From Pseudomonas avellanae BPIC 631 (GTDB taxonomy: Bacteria; Pseudomonadota; Gammaproteobacteria; Pseudomonadales; Pseudomonadaceae): DNA of 44,979 nt. The translations under genes were made by a program, and so were the position numbers. The stretch's first letter is position 1, and the number at the start of each line of letters is the position of its first letter. The stretch lies in the NCBI RefSeq assembly GCF_000444135.1, contig NZ_ATDK01000211.1, positions 1 through 44,979 on the forward strand, in the 5' to 3' direction. The notes beneath the pieces are model-generated. The model saw only the letters and a program-made list of their open reading frames with translations. It was not told where the DNA came from and ran no database searches. Positions 1 through 9,005 of this stretch are shown here, in pieces.

Positions 1-164
1 CGTTTGGAACGCTAAGGGAGAAGATATTTTGAACAAAATACAGCGAGCCCGCGCGGCAATGAGCACGCAGGCATGAGAGAAGTTAATTTTGAGACGGCAC
101 ACTAGCTCAGGTATCGGCATCTGTCCAATCGTCGAGGTCGGTAGGGAGGGGTAAAAAACCGGTC

Positions 165-196
165 TTTAACCTGAAACGGGAAAAGCCCTTTATAAT
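165..196 (+). promoter_or_regulatory. Candidate sigma70 promoter of the yjdM gene
   Basis: A perfect TATAAT lies at 191-196. The best -35-like element (TTTAAC, 165-170) is poorly spaced at 20 bp, so only the -10 is convincing. A start near 203 would leave a leader of about 30 nt before the GTG at 232. Confidence 0.4.
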
Positions 197-231
197 TCAT
201 GGTTTTTACCCCCCTTGATGCGAGAACCATT

Positions 232-573
232 GTGAGCTTACCGTCCTGCCCGAAATGCAATTCCGAATACACCTACGAAGACGGCAGCCTGCTGATCTGC
301 CCGGAATGCGCCCATGAATGGTCCGCTGACGCCAGCAGCGCCGATGCTTCCGACGACGTGAAGGTCATCAAGGACTCCACGGGCAATGTGCTGCAGGACG
401 GCGATACCATCACAGTGATCAAGGACCTGAAAGTCAAAGGCTCATCGCTGGTGGTCAAGGTCGGCACCAAGGTCAAGAATATCCGTCTGGTCGATGGCGA
501 CCACGATATCGATTGCAAGATTGATGGCATCGGCGCCATGAAGCTGAAGTCCGAGTTCGTTCGCAAAGTCTGA
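232..573 (+). CDS. yjdM: YjdM/PhnA-family zinc-ribbon protein
   Basis: This 113-residue protein matches the YjdM (old name PhnA) family in length and layout. An N-terminal zinc ribbon has two Cys pairs (CPKC and CPEC), followed by a short acidic linker and a C-terminal beta-rich domain ending in KSEFVRKV. The family is widespread but its biochemical role is not firmly known; despite the old name it is not phosphonoacetate hydrolase. I chose the GTG at 232 because family members begin right at SLPSCPKCN. The in-frame ATG at 199 lies only 3 bp after a perfect TATAAT (191-196), so it would fall upstream of the likely transcript start. A hairpin terminator follows the gene. Confidence 0.85.
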   Translation: MSLPSCPKCNSEYTYEDGSLLICPECAHEWSADASSADASDDVKVIKDSTGNVLQDGDTITVIKDLKVKGSSLVVKVGTKVKNIRLVDGDHDIDCKIDGIGAMKLKSEFVRKV

Positions 574-600
574 TTCAGACAGGCGATCTATTCAGCTCGC

Positions 601-641
601 ACGCCCCGCCAGTCACTCGACAGGCGGGGCGTTCGCGTTTT
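601..641 (+). terminator. Rho-independent terminator after yjdM
   Basis: A perfect 10-bp GC-rich stem (ACGCCCCGCC at 601-610 with GGCGGGGCGT at 623-632) has a 12-nt loop and a short T-rich tail (638-641). It sits 27 nt after the yjdM stop. The weak T-run leaves some doubt about efficiency. Confidence 0.65.
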
Positions 642-918
642 AAGGCAACTGCCTACCGGCGGTCACTTGTAAAGTCTCAGACGTATGGACGGGTTGTGAT
701 CCACCTGAGCGGTCCGTAGAATTCACATCCTGGCTGGATCCCCCATATTCACAATAATCCACTTTGCACACTGCGCTCGATCATGACTGTCGAGCGGAGC
801 GTTTTTGCGTTGGTTTTTCAGTGGGGCGAGCCGTGGTTTTCGGTACAGGTGCCATGCGTGCTTTCAAGGCGTGGCGGTCGGCCATCAGGTCGGAACATTT
901 TTAGAGAGCTGTAGATTC
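642..918. other. Intergenic region with a terminator-like hairpin
   Basis: No gene is convincing here. A 7-bp perfect hairpin (CGCTCGA 774-780 with TCGAGCG 790-796) is followed 5 nt later by five Ts (802-806). It lies in the leader of the MFS gene, so it could be a weak terminator or an attenuator. The reading frame of the MFS gene stays open upstream to 805, but nothing there resembles the family N-terminus. Confidence 0.35.
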
Positions 919-2142
919 TTGATCACTTCACCTCCCAATGAACAAACCGGTGAGCACACCGGCAGCTGGCTGGGCGTTTTCGCGCTGGCCCTGGCGGCCT
1001 TTATTTTCAACACCACCGAGTTTGTGCCGATCGGCTTGCTGAGCAACATCGGCCAGAGCTTCGACATGACGCCGGCACAAGTCGGTTTGATGCTGACGAT
1101 CTACGCCTGGGTCGTCTCGTTGATGTCGCTGCCCATGATGTTGGTGACGCGCAACATTGAGCGCCGCAAACTGTTGATGTTTGTGTTCGGCCTGTTTGTG
1201 GTCAGCCACGTCATCTCTGCGATGGCGTCCAGTTTCGCGATTCTGCTGGTGAGCCGGGTCGGCATTGCGTTTGCGCATGCGGTGTTCTGGTCGGTCACGG
1301 CGTCCCTTGCCGTGCGCATCGCGCCGCCGGGCAAACAAGTCCAGGCCCTCGGTTTGCTGGCGACCGGCACTTCGCTGGCGATGGTTCTGGGTATTCCGTT
1401 GGGACGTGTGCTGGGTGAAGCTCTTGGCTGGCGCACCACATTCCTGGGTATCGCCGGAGTCGCTGCGCTGGTGGTTTTTCTACTGGCACGCGCGTTGCCG
1501 TTACTGCCGAGCCAGAACTCCGGCTCGCTACGCAGCCTGCCCATCCTGTTCAAGCGTCCGCGCCTGATGGCCATCTACCTTCTGACAGCCATCGTGGTGA
1601 CTGCGCACTTCACCGCCTACAGCTACATCGAGCCGTTCACGCAGACCGTATCGCGCCTCAGCGGTGAAATGACCACCATCTTGCTGCTGGTCTTCGGCGG
1701 TGCCGGAATCATGGGCTCGATTGTGTTCAGCCTGTTCAGCGACCGGTTTCCAAACGGTCTGTTGATCACTGCCATTGGCACCCTGGCGGTCTGCTTGCTG
1801 ATGCTGTTGCCACTGTCTGGCGACGCTACGATGCTCGGCACGCTGACCGTGGTCTGGGGGATGGCGATCATGTGCTTCGGGCTGTTGCTGCAGGCGCGCG
1901 TGCTGGCGCTGGCGCCGGATGCGACCGACGTGGCGATGGCGCTGTTCTCGGGGATATTCAACATCGGCATTGGCGGCGGTGCCCTGCTGGGCAGCGTCGT
2001 CAGCAGTCACCTGGGCGTGGCGAATGTCGGCATTGTAGGCGGCCTGTTGGCCCTTGGCGGGTTGGGGCTGGTTTGCTATACGACGTTTCTATTCGGCAAG
2101 ACGCAGCCTCATGCAGAGATGCAGGCTGACGCTAAACACTGA
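919..2142 (+). CDS. MFS transporter, sugar-efflux (SotB-like) family
   Basis: A 407-residue 12-helix major facilitator. The segment [16 protein letters not shown] in the first helix is typical of the DHA1 arabinose/sugar efflux group (E. coli SotB/YdeA is of similar length). It probably exports small sugars or other solutes across the inner membrane by proton antiport; the substrate cannot be read from sequence. I chose the TTG at 919 because the conserved region starts about 20 residues later and an AGAGAG lies about 10 nt upstream. The open frame extends to 805 but the extra residues look non-coding. It is convergent with pcs, with a hairpin between them. Confidence 0.75.
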   Translation: MITSPPNEQTGEHTGSWLGVFALALAAFIFNTTEFVPIGLLSNIGQSFDMTPAQVGLMLTIYAWVVSLMSLPMMLVTRNIERRKLLMFVFGLFVVSHVISAMASSFAILLVSRVGIAFAHAVFWSVTASLAVRIAPPGKQVQALGLLATGTSLAMVLGIPLGRVLGEALGWRTTFLGIAGVAALVVFLLARALPLLPSQNSGSLRSLPILFKRPRLMAIYLLTAIVVTAHFTAYSYIEPFTQTVSRLSGEMTTILLLVFGGAGIMGSIVFSLFSDRFPNGLLITAIGTLAVCLLMLLPLSGDATMLGTLTVVWGMAIMCFGLLLQARVLALAPDATDVAMALFSGIFNIGIGGGALLGSVVSSHLGVANVGIVGGLLALGGLGLVCYTTFLFGKTQPHAEMQADAKH

Positions 2143-2156
2143 TCCGTACAACACTT

Positions 2157-2179
2157 GCTGACTGCGCAAGGCAGTCAGC
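2157..2179. terminator. Hairpin between convergent MFS and pcs genes
   Basis: A perfect 9-bp stem (GCTGACTGC 2157-2165 with GCAGTCAGC 2171-2179) has a 5-nt loop and lies between two converging genes. There is no clear T-run on either side, so it may only stabilise 3' ends. Confidence 0.4.
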
Positions 2180-2204
2180 GAGCAAGCGGGTTCAGGTCTT
2201 CAAG

Positions 2205-2924
2205 TCAGGCCTTGAGCCGGCCCAGCCATTCCAGCGACGTTCTCCAGATACAAATCCCCAGAAAATACGCTGACATCGCCAGCCACAAGCCCATGACGAG
2301 CGGACCATTGTGCGGATGGTTGATAATCAGCAGCGCGCTGGCCAGCAGCCATACCGTGGTGACTGCAATGTTGAGCGGCATGAAACGGCGCACGCGGAAC
2401 GGGTGCAGAAACTTCATGCGGGTCATGGTCAGCAACGCCAGGGCGATGATGGTAATGAACGTCAGCCACGGCGCGGGTGACAGAATATAAAGGCACAGCG
2501 CAACGACGTTCCAGGCGGCGGGGAAGCCCTGAAAGTAGTTGTCCTTGCTCTTCATATCGACATTGCAGAAGCAAAACAGCGACGAAACCAGAATCACCGA
2601 CACGCTCAACAGCAACGTGTAGTCCGGCACCGGAATGTAGCGGTAGATGAACAGGGCCGGGATAAACACGTAGGTCAGGTAGTCGATGACCAGATCCAGT
2701 ACCGAGCCGTCAAAGTGCGGCAATACCGAGGTCGTGTTGACCTTGCGAGCCAGCGAGCCGTCCACTCCGTCGACAATCAGAGCGGCACCGAGCCACAGCA
2801 GGCAGGCTTTGGGTTCATTGTTGAACAGGGCGATAGTTGCCAGAAACGCAAGGACGACGCCGGTGGCGGTGAAGCCATGCGCGCCCCAGGCGTTGAGTCT
2901 GGCTATGCGTTGATTGGTAATCAC
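2205..2924 (-). CDS. pcs: Phosphatidylcholine synthase
   Basis: A 239-residue polytopic membrane protein of the CDP-alcohol phosphatidyltransferase family. The active-site signature is complete: D52-x2-D55-G56-x2-A59-R60, then G73-x3-D77-x3-D81. The wider R-to-G spacing and the PHFDGSVLDLVIDYLTY context are those of bacterial Pcs, which condenses CDP-diacylglycerol with choline to give phosphatidylcholine and CMP in the inner membrane. I set the start at the GTG at 2924 because a GGAGAG lies 7 nt upstream; the longer ORF to 2984 adds unrelated residues. Phosphatidylcholine is made by several plant-associated pseudomonads, and the choline probably comes from the host. Confidence 0.9.
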   Translation of the reverse strand: MITNQRIARLNAWGAHGFTATGVVLAFLATIALFNNEPKACLLWLGAALIVDGVDGSLARKVNTTSVLPHFDGSVLDLVIDYLTYVFIPALFIYRYIPVPDYTLLLSVSVILVSSLFCFCNVDMKSKDNYFQGFPAAWNVVALCLYILSPAPWLTFITIIALALLTMTRMKFLHPFRVRRFMPLNIAVTTVWLLASALLIINHPHNGPLVMGLWLAMSAYFLGICIWRTSLEWLGRLKA

Positions 2925-3011
2925 GGGGGCGCTCTCCAGGAAATAATGCTTGCCAGGGCGTGCCGCAAACCTGACTGGTAGCAACTATCGACCCGGCAAT
3001 CGCCGATAAGT

Positions 3012-5027
3012 TTAGCGGTGACTATCCCTTGTTTCCCGGTTGTTTTCCAGAAAACCGCGATCGTTACCGGACCGTTCGTCTCTGTATTCCTCCGGTTCGA
3101 CGAAACGAGTGGGCGAGTCACCATTGGCATTGAGCTGGTTGATCCGTGTCGGCTGGCCTTGGTCATTGAAAAATACCTGACCGACACCTGCCGAATTCCA
3201 TAAGCGTTCACCGGCCTTGCTGTGCTCGGGCGTGCGCGGGATGACCTTCATCAGGCGTCGCTTGGTGAACCAGTTCAATGGTGAGCGGGGTGAGTATAAC
3301 CAGCGATTCAGCCGATCAAAAGTATCCAGCAAGCGTCGGGGGAATTCATTCTTGATACCGCTGCTGGTGATCTGCCAGATATGCGGGCTGCCGCTGCGAT
3401 GGCGAATCAGAATCTCGTAGACGAACGAGTAGTGCACATCGCCTGAGAGAATCACGTAATTGCCCGGTGTTCTGGAGTGGCGAAAGATGTTCAGAATGAC
3501 ATTGGCTGCGCCGCGGTGGGCCATCCAGTTCTCTGCATCCACCAGCAACGGATAGCCGCACCAGCTGAAAACCCGCTGTATCGCCTCTATCAGCTTGACG
3601 CCAAACACCGGGGCAGGCGACACGATAATGGCTGACTCATGATCGATCAGTTCCTGTTGCAGTTCGCAGAGTGCTTCCCAGTCCAGCAAGCCTGACGGAT
3701 GGTTGAAATTCGATTCGCTGCGCCAGCGCCGGGTCCGGGTGTCCAGCACCACCAGCGCCGGGTGGGTCGGCAGCACATAATGCCACTGCTGAAACTTCAG
3801 CAGATGATCGATCAGGGTGTTCTGGGAGGCGCTGTCCAGCCAGTGATCGTTGCGCACAGCCTCGCTACTGAGGGCATGCGCCTGCCCGACGAGTTCGTTG
3901 AGCGCGTCAGGATTGTTGCCCCAGCCCTGACAGAGCAAGTAGGCAAGCAGGGCGTTGCCGATGATGCGCTTCGAGAACGGGTGGCCATACGCAGTTTCTT
4001 CCCAGTTCGCCGACAGGTTCCAGTCATCGGTGATGTCATGGTCATCGAAGATCATCATGCACGGCACATGCGCCATCGCCCGCGCCACGCCGCCCAGCCC
4101 GGCAACGAAACCATCGATCAGTTGCTGCTCTTTGGCGTAACGTTCCAGCTCCTCGGCGTCGAGTTGTGGCATGTCCGGCTCGATCAACGTCCAGGGCGTA
4201 GGCGACCAGACCAGCAGGTACATCGCAATGACTTCTGCCAGGGTCACCAGGTGGTTGTCGGCGGTGCTGCTGGTGAACACCGGCTTGCTTGCGCCGCCGA
4301 AGAAACGCTCGCGCAGGGTGTCGTTGCTTTTCAGTGCAGGCAGCAGGTCGGCACGCTGGTAATAACTGGCCGGATGCCGATAAAGGCTGGCGCTGTCATC
4401 GACCACCGCACCGTCGAGTTGCTCGTCGAACAGGCCCAGCCGTTCGATCAGCGCATGAATGGCGCGCAGCATCGGGCCGGCGACGTCATCGGCGTAAATC
4501 TGGTCGCCGCTCATCATCAACAGGGCAGGGCGTTGCAGTGGGTCTTGGGTGTCGGCCAGCAAACGGTCGACACAGAGCAGGCCTTCTGCGGCGCAATGGT
4601 GTGGCTTGCGGCAGGAGCCGTGCAGCAAATGGTCGATGCTGCTGCGCACGACAAAGTCCGGATAACCGGCACCTTCGTACAGCAGGTGCGGTGCCCATTC
4701 TGCAATACCGCCCGGTTCGCCCTCGACCCGCAGGTCGTAATCGACCCATGTGTCCAGGGGCAGGTCGGCCTCCAGTTGCAGGTCGATCAGGTGAATGAAC
4801 GCATGGCGACCCACTGCAACAACCTGACACTGCTGGCCGGTCAGGGGGTAATCGATAAAGCCGCTTGATGAACCATCAGCAGCGCCATGACGCAGACTCA
4901 ACGTCAGGTTCAGCGGGCGCGAACCTACCAGCCACAGCACCAGACGGCCGGCTTCCTGACGACGTAACAGTGGGCCTGCGAGGATGGATGGCAGTGATTC
5001 GGAGTGTTCGGCGGACGAAGAGGACAT
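3012..5027 (-). CDS. PhoD-like metallophosphatase domain protein (671 aa)
   Basis: A large protein with the metal-binding motifs of the PhoD-like calcineurin superfamily: GDQIYADD near residue 172, IFDDHDITDDWN near 326 and SGDVHYS near 524. Unlike the PhoD at 16.6-18.2 kb, it shows no Tat or Sec signal, so it is probably cytosolic. About 150 residues of beta-rich N-terminal domain precede the catalytic core. Substrates of this long subgroup are not known to me; phosphomonoesterase or phosphodiesterase activity is the family expectation. It lies 87 bp downstream of pcs on the same strand and reads toward it, so co-transcription is possible. The ATG at 5027 has AGG very close upstream. Confidence 0.75.
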   Translation of the reverse strand: MSSSSAEHSESLPSILAGPLLRRQEAGRLVLWLVGSRPLNLTLSLRHGAADGSSSGFIDYPLTGQQCQVVAVGRHAFIHLIDLQLEADLPLDTWVDYDLRVEGEPGGIAEWAPHLLYEGAGYPDFVVRSSIDHLLHGSCRKPHHCAAEGLLCVDRLLADTQDPLQRPALLMMSGDQIYADDVAGPMLRAIHALIERLGLFDEQLDGAVVDDSASLYRHPASYYQRADLLPALKSNDTLRERFFGGASKPVFTSSTADNHLVTLAEVIAMYLLVWSPTPWTLIEPDMPQLDAEELERYAKEQQLIDGFVAGLGGVARAMAHVPCMMIFDDHDITDDWNLSANWEETAYGHPFSKRIIGNALLAYLLCQGWGNNPDALNELVGQAHALSSEAVRNDHWLDSASQNTLIDHLLKFQQWHYVLPTHPALVVLDTRTRRWRSESNFNHPSGLLDWEALCELQQELIDHESAIIVSPAPVFGVKLIEAIQRVFSWCGYPLLVDAENWMAHRGAANVILNIFRHSRTPGNYVILSGDVHYSFVYEILIRHRSGSPHIWQITSSGIKNEFPRRLLDTFDRLNRWLYSPRSPLNWFTKRRLMKVIPRTPEHSKAGERLWNSAGVGQVFFNDQGQPTRINQLNANGDSPTRFVEPEEYRDERSGNDRGFLENNRETRDSHR

Positions 5028-5191
5028 CCTGATTCAAGGCTCTGATGGATCGTAGGCCGGATAGTAACGCAGCAGGCGTGGAAAGTTCTTGTTACACAGT
5101 TGGGTCGCCAGGCTCAGCCTGTTTCAAGGCATTGCAGCGAGGGAATATGAGCCGCGATCACTTGACCGGATGAAACGCATGGTTGTGCAGC

Positions 5192-5218
5192 TTCAGTGAT
5201 GCGTAGCGTTGCCGATAG
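5192..5218 (+). promoter_or_regulatory. Candidate sigma28 (FliA) promoter for chemoreceptor gene
   Basis: GCCGATAG (5211-5218) matches the FliA -10 GCCGATAA at 7 of 8 positions. A weak -35 (TTCAGTGA from 5192) sits at the canonical 15-nt spacing. It lies 85 bp before the chemoreceptor start at 5304. Confidence 0.5.
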
Positions 5219-5303
5219 ACACTTCTACACAACGTTCGAAAATTGCCGGTATCCCCTGCAAAACCGCGCATTCTCCGCCAATGCTAACGCGAGAATTCCG
5301 ATT

Positions 5304-6944
5304 ATGAACTGGTTCTACAACGCCAAGCTTTCTACCAAGCTATTCATCTCATTCGCACTGTGTGCGTTGATTACCCTCGGGGTGGGTACGGTTGCCAGTC
5401 GGGGTATTGCCGAACTTGCGAGCAATCTCAAACTCGCGTTTTCCAACAACCTGGTGTCGGTGTCCAAAACCAACGAGGCGATGACCAATGTGGTCGAACA
5501 GAATCGTGACCTGTATCGCCTCATCACGGTCGTGGCTGCCAATCCGTCGCAAGGTGCAAAAGATGATGTCATCGCCAGCCTGCGAAAAAACCGCGCTGAA
5601 GCAGAAAAGGCGTATTCAACCTATCGTGCCACGCCACTTGAAGATGACGAACGCGCTGCGGGCGATCAGATGGACAAGGACTGGCCCGCCTATCAAGCGC
5701 TGGTTGATCGGGCGATGGGCATCATAACTTCCGGTGATCTTGGTACGGCAAGGGCGCTGGTCGATGGCGAGGTCCGCACGGCCTACCTCAAGGTCATGGA
5801 CGAGCTGAGCATCATGGTTGGCTCCAACAATCGTCAGATCGGCGAAGGCGCTATCGCTGCCGAGAAGACAGAGTCGACAGCCAACCTCAATCTGTACATC
5901 GGTATCGGCGTGGCGTTCGTGGTCGCGTTTGTCCTGGCACTGTTTATCAGTCGGGTAATCAGTTCACCCATCGCTTCCGCACTGGTCAGTGCGCAGCGTA
6001 TTGCCGGTGGCGATCTGACCCAGCCGATTGTCAGCACTCACCGCGATGAAGCAGGCTTGATGCTCGCGGCCCTGGGTGACATGCAGGCCAGCCTCAAGAG
6101 CACCATCGGGCAGATATCCAGCGCCGCCGACCAGTTGGCCTCGGCTGCAGAAGAACTGAATGCGGTGACCGAAGAAAGCAGTCGTGGCCTGACGCGACAG
6201 AACGATGAAATCCAGCAGGCCGCTACCGCCGTCAACGAAATGACCGCAGCGGTCGAAGAAGTGGCGCGCAACGCCATGTCCACCTCCGACGCCTCGAAGC
6301 AGACCAGCACTGAAGCGGCTACTGGCCGTGATCAGGCCCGCGACGCAGTGACTGCGATCAACAACGTCAGCAACGAGATCAGCAGTTCGACCACGATGGT
6401 TGAAGAGCTCGCCGGGCGTGTTCGCGAGATCGGCAAGGTGCTCGATGTGATTCGCGGTATTGCCGAGCAGACCAACCTGTTGGCGCTCAATGCGGCCATC
6501 GAGGCTGCCCGTGCGGGCGAGCAAGGGCGTGGTTTTGCCGTGGTAGCAGACGAAGTACGCGCCTTGGCGGCCCGCACTCAGGCGTCCACGGGCGAAATCG
6601 AAACCATGATCGGCAGCGTCCAGGCCAGTGCCGATCAGGCCGTGCGCGCCATGGGCAACAGCCGCACGCTGGCGAGCAACACCCAGTCGCTGGCCCAGGC
6701 CACCGGCCAGTCGCTGGAGCGCATCGCCAAGAGCATTGCCGAGATCAACGATCGCAACATGCTGATTGCGACCGCATCCGAAGAACAATCCCATGTCGCC
6801 CGCGAGGTGGACCGCAACCTGGTCAACATCCAGGACCTCTCCACCCAGACCGCCGCTGGCGCTCACCAGACCAGCGCTTCAAGTCAGGAGTTGTCTCGCC
6901 TGGCCATTTCCTTCAACGACCTGGTCGGCCGATTCAAGGTCTGA
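5304..6944 (+). CDS. Methyl-accepting chemotaxis protein with 4HB sensor
   Basis: A 546-residue transmembrane chemoreceptor. TM1 is at about residues 12-32, a helical periplasmic sensor of the four-helix-bundle MCP type at about 33-190, and TM2 at about 193-214. A HAMP domain and the long signalling hairpin follow, with the conserved tip [20 protein letters not shown] near residue 387. The C-terminus lacks a CheR-tethering pentapeptide. The start is the ATG at 5304 ([13 protein letters not shown]), since TM1 follows directly; the ORF extends to 5196 but the extra residues are not membrane-like and would overlap the candidate FliA promoter. It would feed the CheA/CheY pathway controlling flagella; the ligand is unknown. 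Confidence 0.85.
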   Translation: MNWFYNAKLSTKLFISFALCALITLGVGTVASRGIAELASNLKLAFSNNLVSVSKTNEAMTNVVEQNRDLYRLITVVAANPSQGAKDDVIASLRKNRAEAEKAYSTYRATPLEDDERAAGDQMDKDWPAYQALVDRAMGIITSGDLGTARALVDGEVRTAYLKVMDELSIMVGSNNRQIGEGAIAAEKTESTANLNLYIGIGVAFVVAFVLALFISRVISSPIASALVSAQRIAGGDLTQPIVSTHRDEAGLMLAALGDMQASLKSTIGQISSAADQLASAAEELNAVTEESSRGLTRQNDEIQQAATAVNEMTAAVEEVARNAMSTSDASKQTSTEAATGRDQARDAVTAINNVSNEISSSTTMVEELAGRVREIGKVLDVIRGIAEQTNLLALNAAIEAARAGEQGRGFAVVADEVRALAARTQASTGEIETMIGSVQASADQAVRAMGNSRTLASNTQSLAQATGQSLERIAKSIAEINDRNMLIATASEEQSHVAREVDRNLVNIQDLSTQTAAGAHQTSASSQELSRLAISFNDLVGRFKV

Positions 6945-6952
6945 CATAGGGA

Positions 6953-7390
6953 TCAGGACTGTTCGCCCGGCAGGCGCTTCTGGAAAAAGAAGCGCTTGCT
7001 GCCGGGCGGATAGTCATCGATCTGGCCGAACTCGGTGTAACCGTGACGGCGGTAGAAATCCGGTGCCTGGAAGTCGAAGGTGTCCAGCCAAATCCCGACA
7101 CAGCCCTTCTCGACGGCCAGATCCTCGGCCATCTGCATCAGGCGTGAGCCCATGCCCTGGCCCTGGGTTTGTTCCGGCACGACCAGCAACTCGATAAACA
7201 ACCACTGATAAAAAATGCGCGCGTGCAGGCCACCGAGAACTTCCCGGGTCTGATCATCGCGAATAAACATCGCCACCTTCTCTGACTTCCCGTCACCCGC
7301 CTGCTCGGCATTGAAACGCTTCAACGGTTCCAGAATCGCCAGACGATCCTCTTCCGTGGGGTTTGTATTGATGTCGATATGCACGCTCAT
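6953..7390 (-). CDS. GNAT-family N-acetyltransferase
   Basis: A 145-residue acetyltransferase. The acetyl-CoA-binding region is visible as VVPEQTQGQGMGSRLMQMAE (the Q/R-x-x-G-x-G/A motif A), followed by GIWLDTFDFQAPDFYRRHGY, the family beta5/alpha4 region. The closest type is the small-molecule GNAT group with C-terminal PPGSKRFFFQK. The substrate is not evident. I start at the ATG at 7390 (MSVHIDINT) because GGGAG lies 7 nt upstream; the ATG at 7408 would place this Shine-Dalgarno inside the gene. It is convergent with the chemoreceptor, with only 8 bp between stops. Confidence 0.8.
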   Translation of the reverse strand: MSVHIDINTNPTEEDRLAILEPLKRFNAEQAGDGKSEKVAMFIRDDQTREVLGGLHARIFYQWLFIELLVVPEQTQGQGMGSRLMQMAEDLAVEKGCVGIWLDTFDFQAPDFYRRHGYTEFGQIDDYPPGSKRFFFQKRLPGEQS

Positions 7391-7465
7391 GCAGTGGCTC
7401 CCAGCCAAATGATTGCGCGTCGAGATTAAAGCCGGAAGCGGGCGGGGTAAAGATGTCAGGAGCCA

Positions 7466-8707
7466 TTATGGCTGGCAAAATACACAGTTGCGCCCGGCGT
7501 GCTTGGCGGCGTACAGCGCGTTATCGGCAGCGCTGATCAGCGTATCGTAAGTGATCAGAGGGGCAATCCCCGACGCGACGCCAAGACTGATGGTGACGTG
7601 CGCGTCTTCGCCCAGGGCCAGGTGCGGCAGCTTGAGGGCGGCCACCGTGGCTTTCAGGGTCTCGGCCATCTTCGTGGCCTGCCCGGCATCGGCATTCATC
7701 AATACCAGCACCTCTTCACCGCCGAACCGGAAGGCCACTGCACCGCCGTCATTTGCGCTTTGCTGGATTGCCTTGCAGAGCAACTTGAGGCAAACATCAC
7801 CCTGTGGATGGCCGTAGTTGTCGTTGTAGGATTTGAAGTGGTCGATGTCCAGCAAAATGATCGCCACGTTTGCCGGATTTTTCCGGGCACGTTCCCAGAC
7901 CGACGTCAGCACTTCATCCTGATAACGTCGATTGAACAGGCGGGTCAGCGCATCGGTGCGTGCAAACTCCAGCAACTGCACTTGCAGCAAGCGTCCGCGC
8001 AGCGCAAACAGATAACTTAGACGGCTTGCCCGCTCCAGACAATAGGAAGCCATCAACAGCAGCATGACCGTCGAGACGAACAGCAGGGCATTGGCCTGCC
8101 AGATGACGAAGTCCGCGAAGTCTGCAATGTAGGTTGTCACCAGTTGAATGATCAGCATGCAGGACAACGCGGCGGCGGCATGGCGCAGCGGCAACTGCTG
8201 GATCATGGTGCAATAGACCATGATCAACAGCATGCCCAACTGATAAAAGATCTGATACGGGCTCTCGCTGTAAATCATCACCACCATCGGCATGAGCGAA
8301 CACAGCACCGTCGCGACCGCCGCAGTGCTCTCCATCGCCCGACGAGAAGCAAGGCGCCGAGCCAGGATCAGCAGGATGATGAACATCGGCGTGATCAGGC
8401 ACAGACGGCCTATCGCCACGTAGACAAAAACATCGCGCAGAATCAACCAGTCGGTGATCAGAAACAGGTTATAGATCAGGCTGTCGCCGATACCCATTGC
8501 AGTCAGAAACTCACGCCGTTGCGGCCGTGTTTCCGTTTGATAACGTCGCTCAAGGCCACGGCTGAAGCACAGCGCTCCGACCCCTGAAGTAATGGTTCGC
8601 TCGACCTCGGCAAGGGTTTGCGAATCTTCAGGGCTGGGACGATCAAGTGTTGAAGCGAGCATGTTGCACCGGGACTTTGACATCGAGAGACTTGGGACAG
8701 TACGCAT
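7466..8707 (-). CDS. Membrane-bound GGDEF diguanylate cyclase
   Basis: A 413-residue protein with a soluble N-terminal stretch, about six predicted membrane helices (roughly residues 80-245) and a C-terminal GGDEF domain starting at RTDALTRLFNRR. The active-site loop reads GGEEV (near residue 330) in place of GG(D/E)EF; the metal- and substrate-binding segment LDIDHFKSYNDNYGH is intact. The inhibitory RxxD site is absent: an Ala occupies the Asp position before AFRFGGEE. It should make c-di-GMP from two GTP at the inner membrane if the Val for Phe change is tolerated. Start at the ATG at 8707 (AAGG close upstream); ATGs at 8683 and 8662 are alternatives. It is divergent from gmd. Confidence 0.8.
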   Translation of the reverse strand: MRTVPSLSMSKSRCNMLASTLDRPSPEDSQTLAEVERTITSGVGALCFSRGLERRYQTETRPQRREFLTAMGIGDSLIYNLFLITDWLILRDVFVYVAIGRLCLITPMFIILLILARRLASRRAMESTAAVATVLCSLMPMVVMIYSESPYQIFYQLGMLLIMVYCTMIQQLPLRHAAAALSCMLIIQLVTTYIADFADFVIWQANALLFVSTVMLLLMASYCLERASRLSYLFALRGRLLQVQLLEFARTDALTRLFNRRYQDEVLTSVWERARKNPANVAIILLDIDHFKSYNDNYGHPQGDVCLKLLCKAIQQSANDGGAVAFRFGGEEVLVLMNADAGQATKMAETLKATVAALKLPHLALGEDAHVTISLGVASGIAPLITYDTLISAADNALYAAKHAGRNCVFCQP

Positions 8708-9005
8708 GATGCCTTAGTGCCACCAAACTGCAGCATGCTAATTTCAAATAGCGACCGGCGGTCTGCGGGGTCTTTGCTGAAAGGATTCAGGTGCGCTTCC
8801 GAGCGCGAATTTTTGATCCCCGCTGTCCAATCTCAAGCGCAGGTTATTTGAAATTGACCGCTTGCACTTCAAGTTCTGGATCTATAGTGATCAGGTGCTT
8901 CGACTCAAACTCTGTGGGTGCCTTCGAAGCGAGCGTGCTGCAATTCATGACTGGATCGCAGCACAAATAACGTTAGTCGAGCCAGCCCCAGACCGGAATC
9001 CTATT
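8708..9005. other. Divergent intergenic region with paired 11-bp inverted sites
   Basis: This 298-bp region separates the GGDEF gene from gmd. AATTTCAAATA at 8740-8750 and its exact reverse complement TATTTGAAATT at 8845-8855 stand 94 bp apart. Each contains the near-palindrome ATTTNAAAT, so they could be two copies of one protein-binding site. A weak promoter toward gmd is possible (TTGCAC 8862-8867, TATAGT 8883-8888, short 15-bp spacer). Confidence 0.4.

Noticed and set aside
1..198. End of an upstream gene (CGT TTG GAA CGC TAA at the first bases)
   Set aside because: Only four codons are visible, so a coding claim cannot be supported.
199..231. Upstream ATG start for yjdM
   Set aside because: Immediately follows the TATAAT -10 and adds 11 residues not seen in the family; the GTG at 232 fits better.
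3699..4868. 389-codon plus-strand open frame
   Set aside because: Opposite the PhoD-like gene, whose metal motifs show the minus strand is the coding one.
5964..6866. 300-codon minus-strand open frame in the chemoreceptor
   Set aside because: Antisense of the conserved MCP signalling domain.
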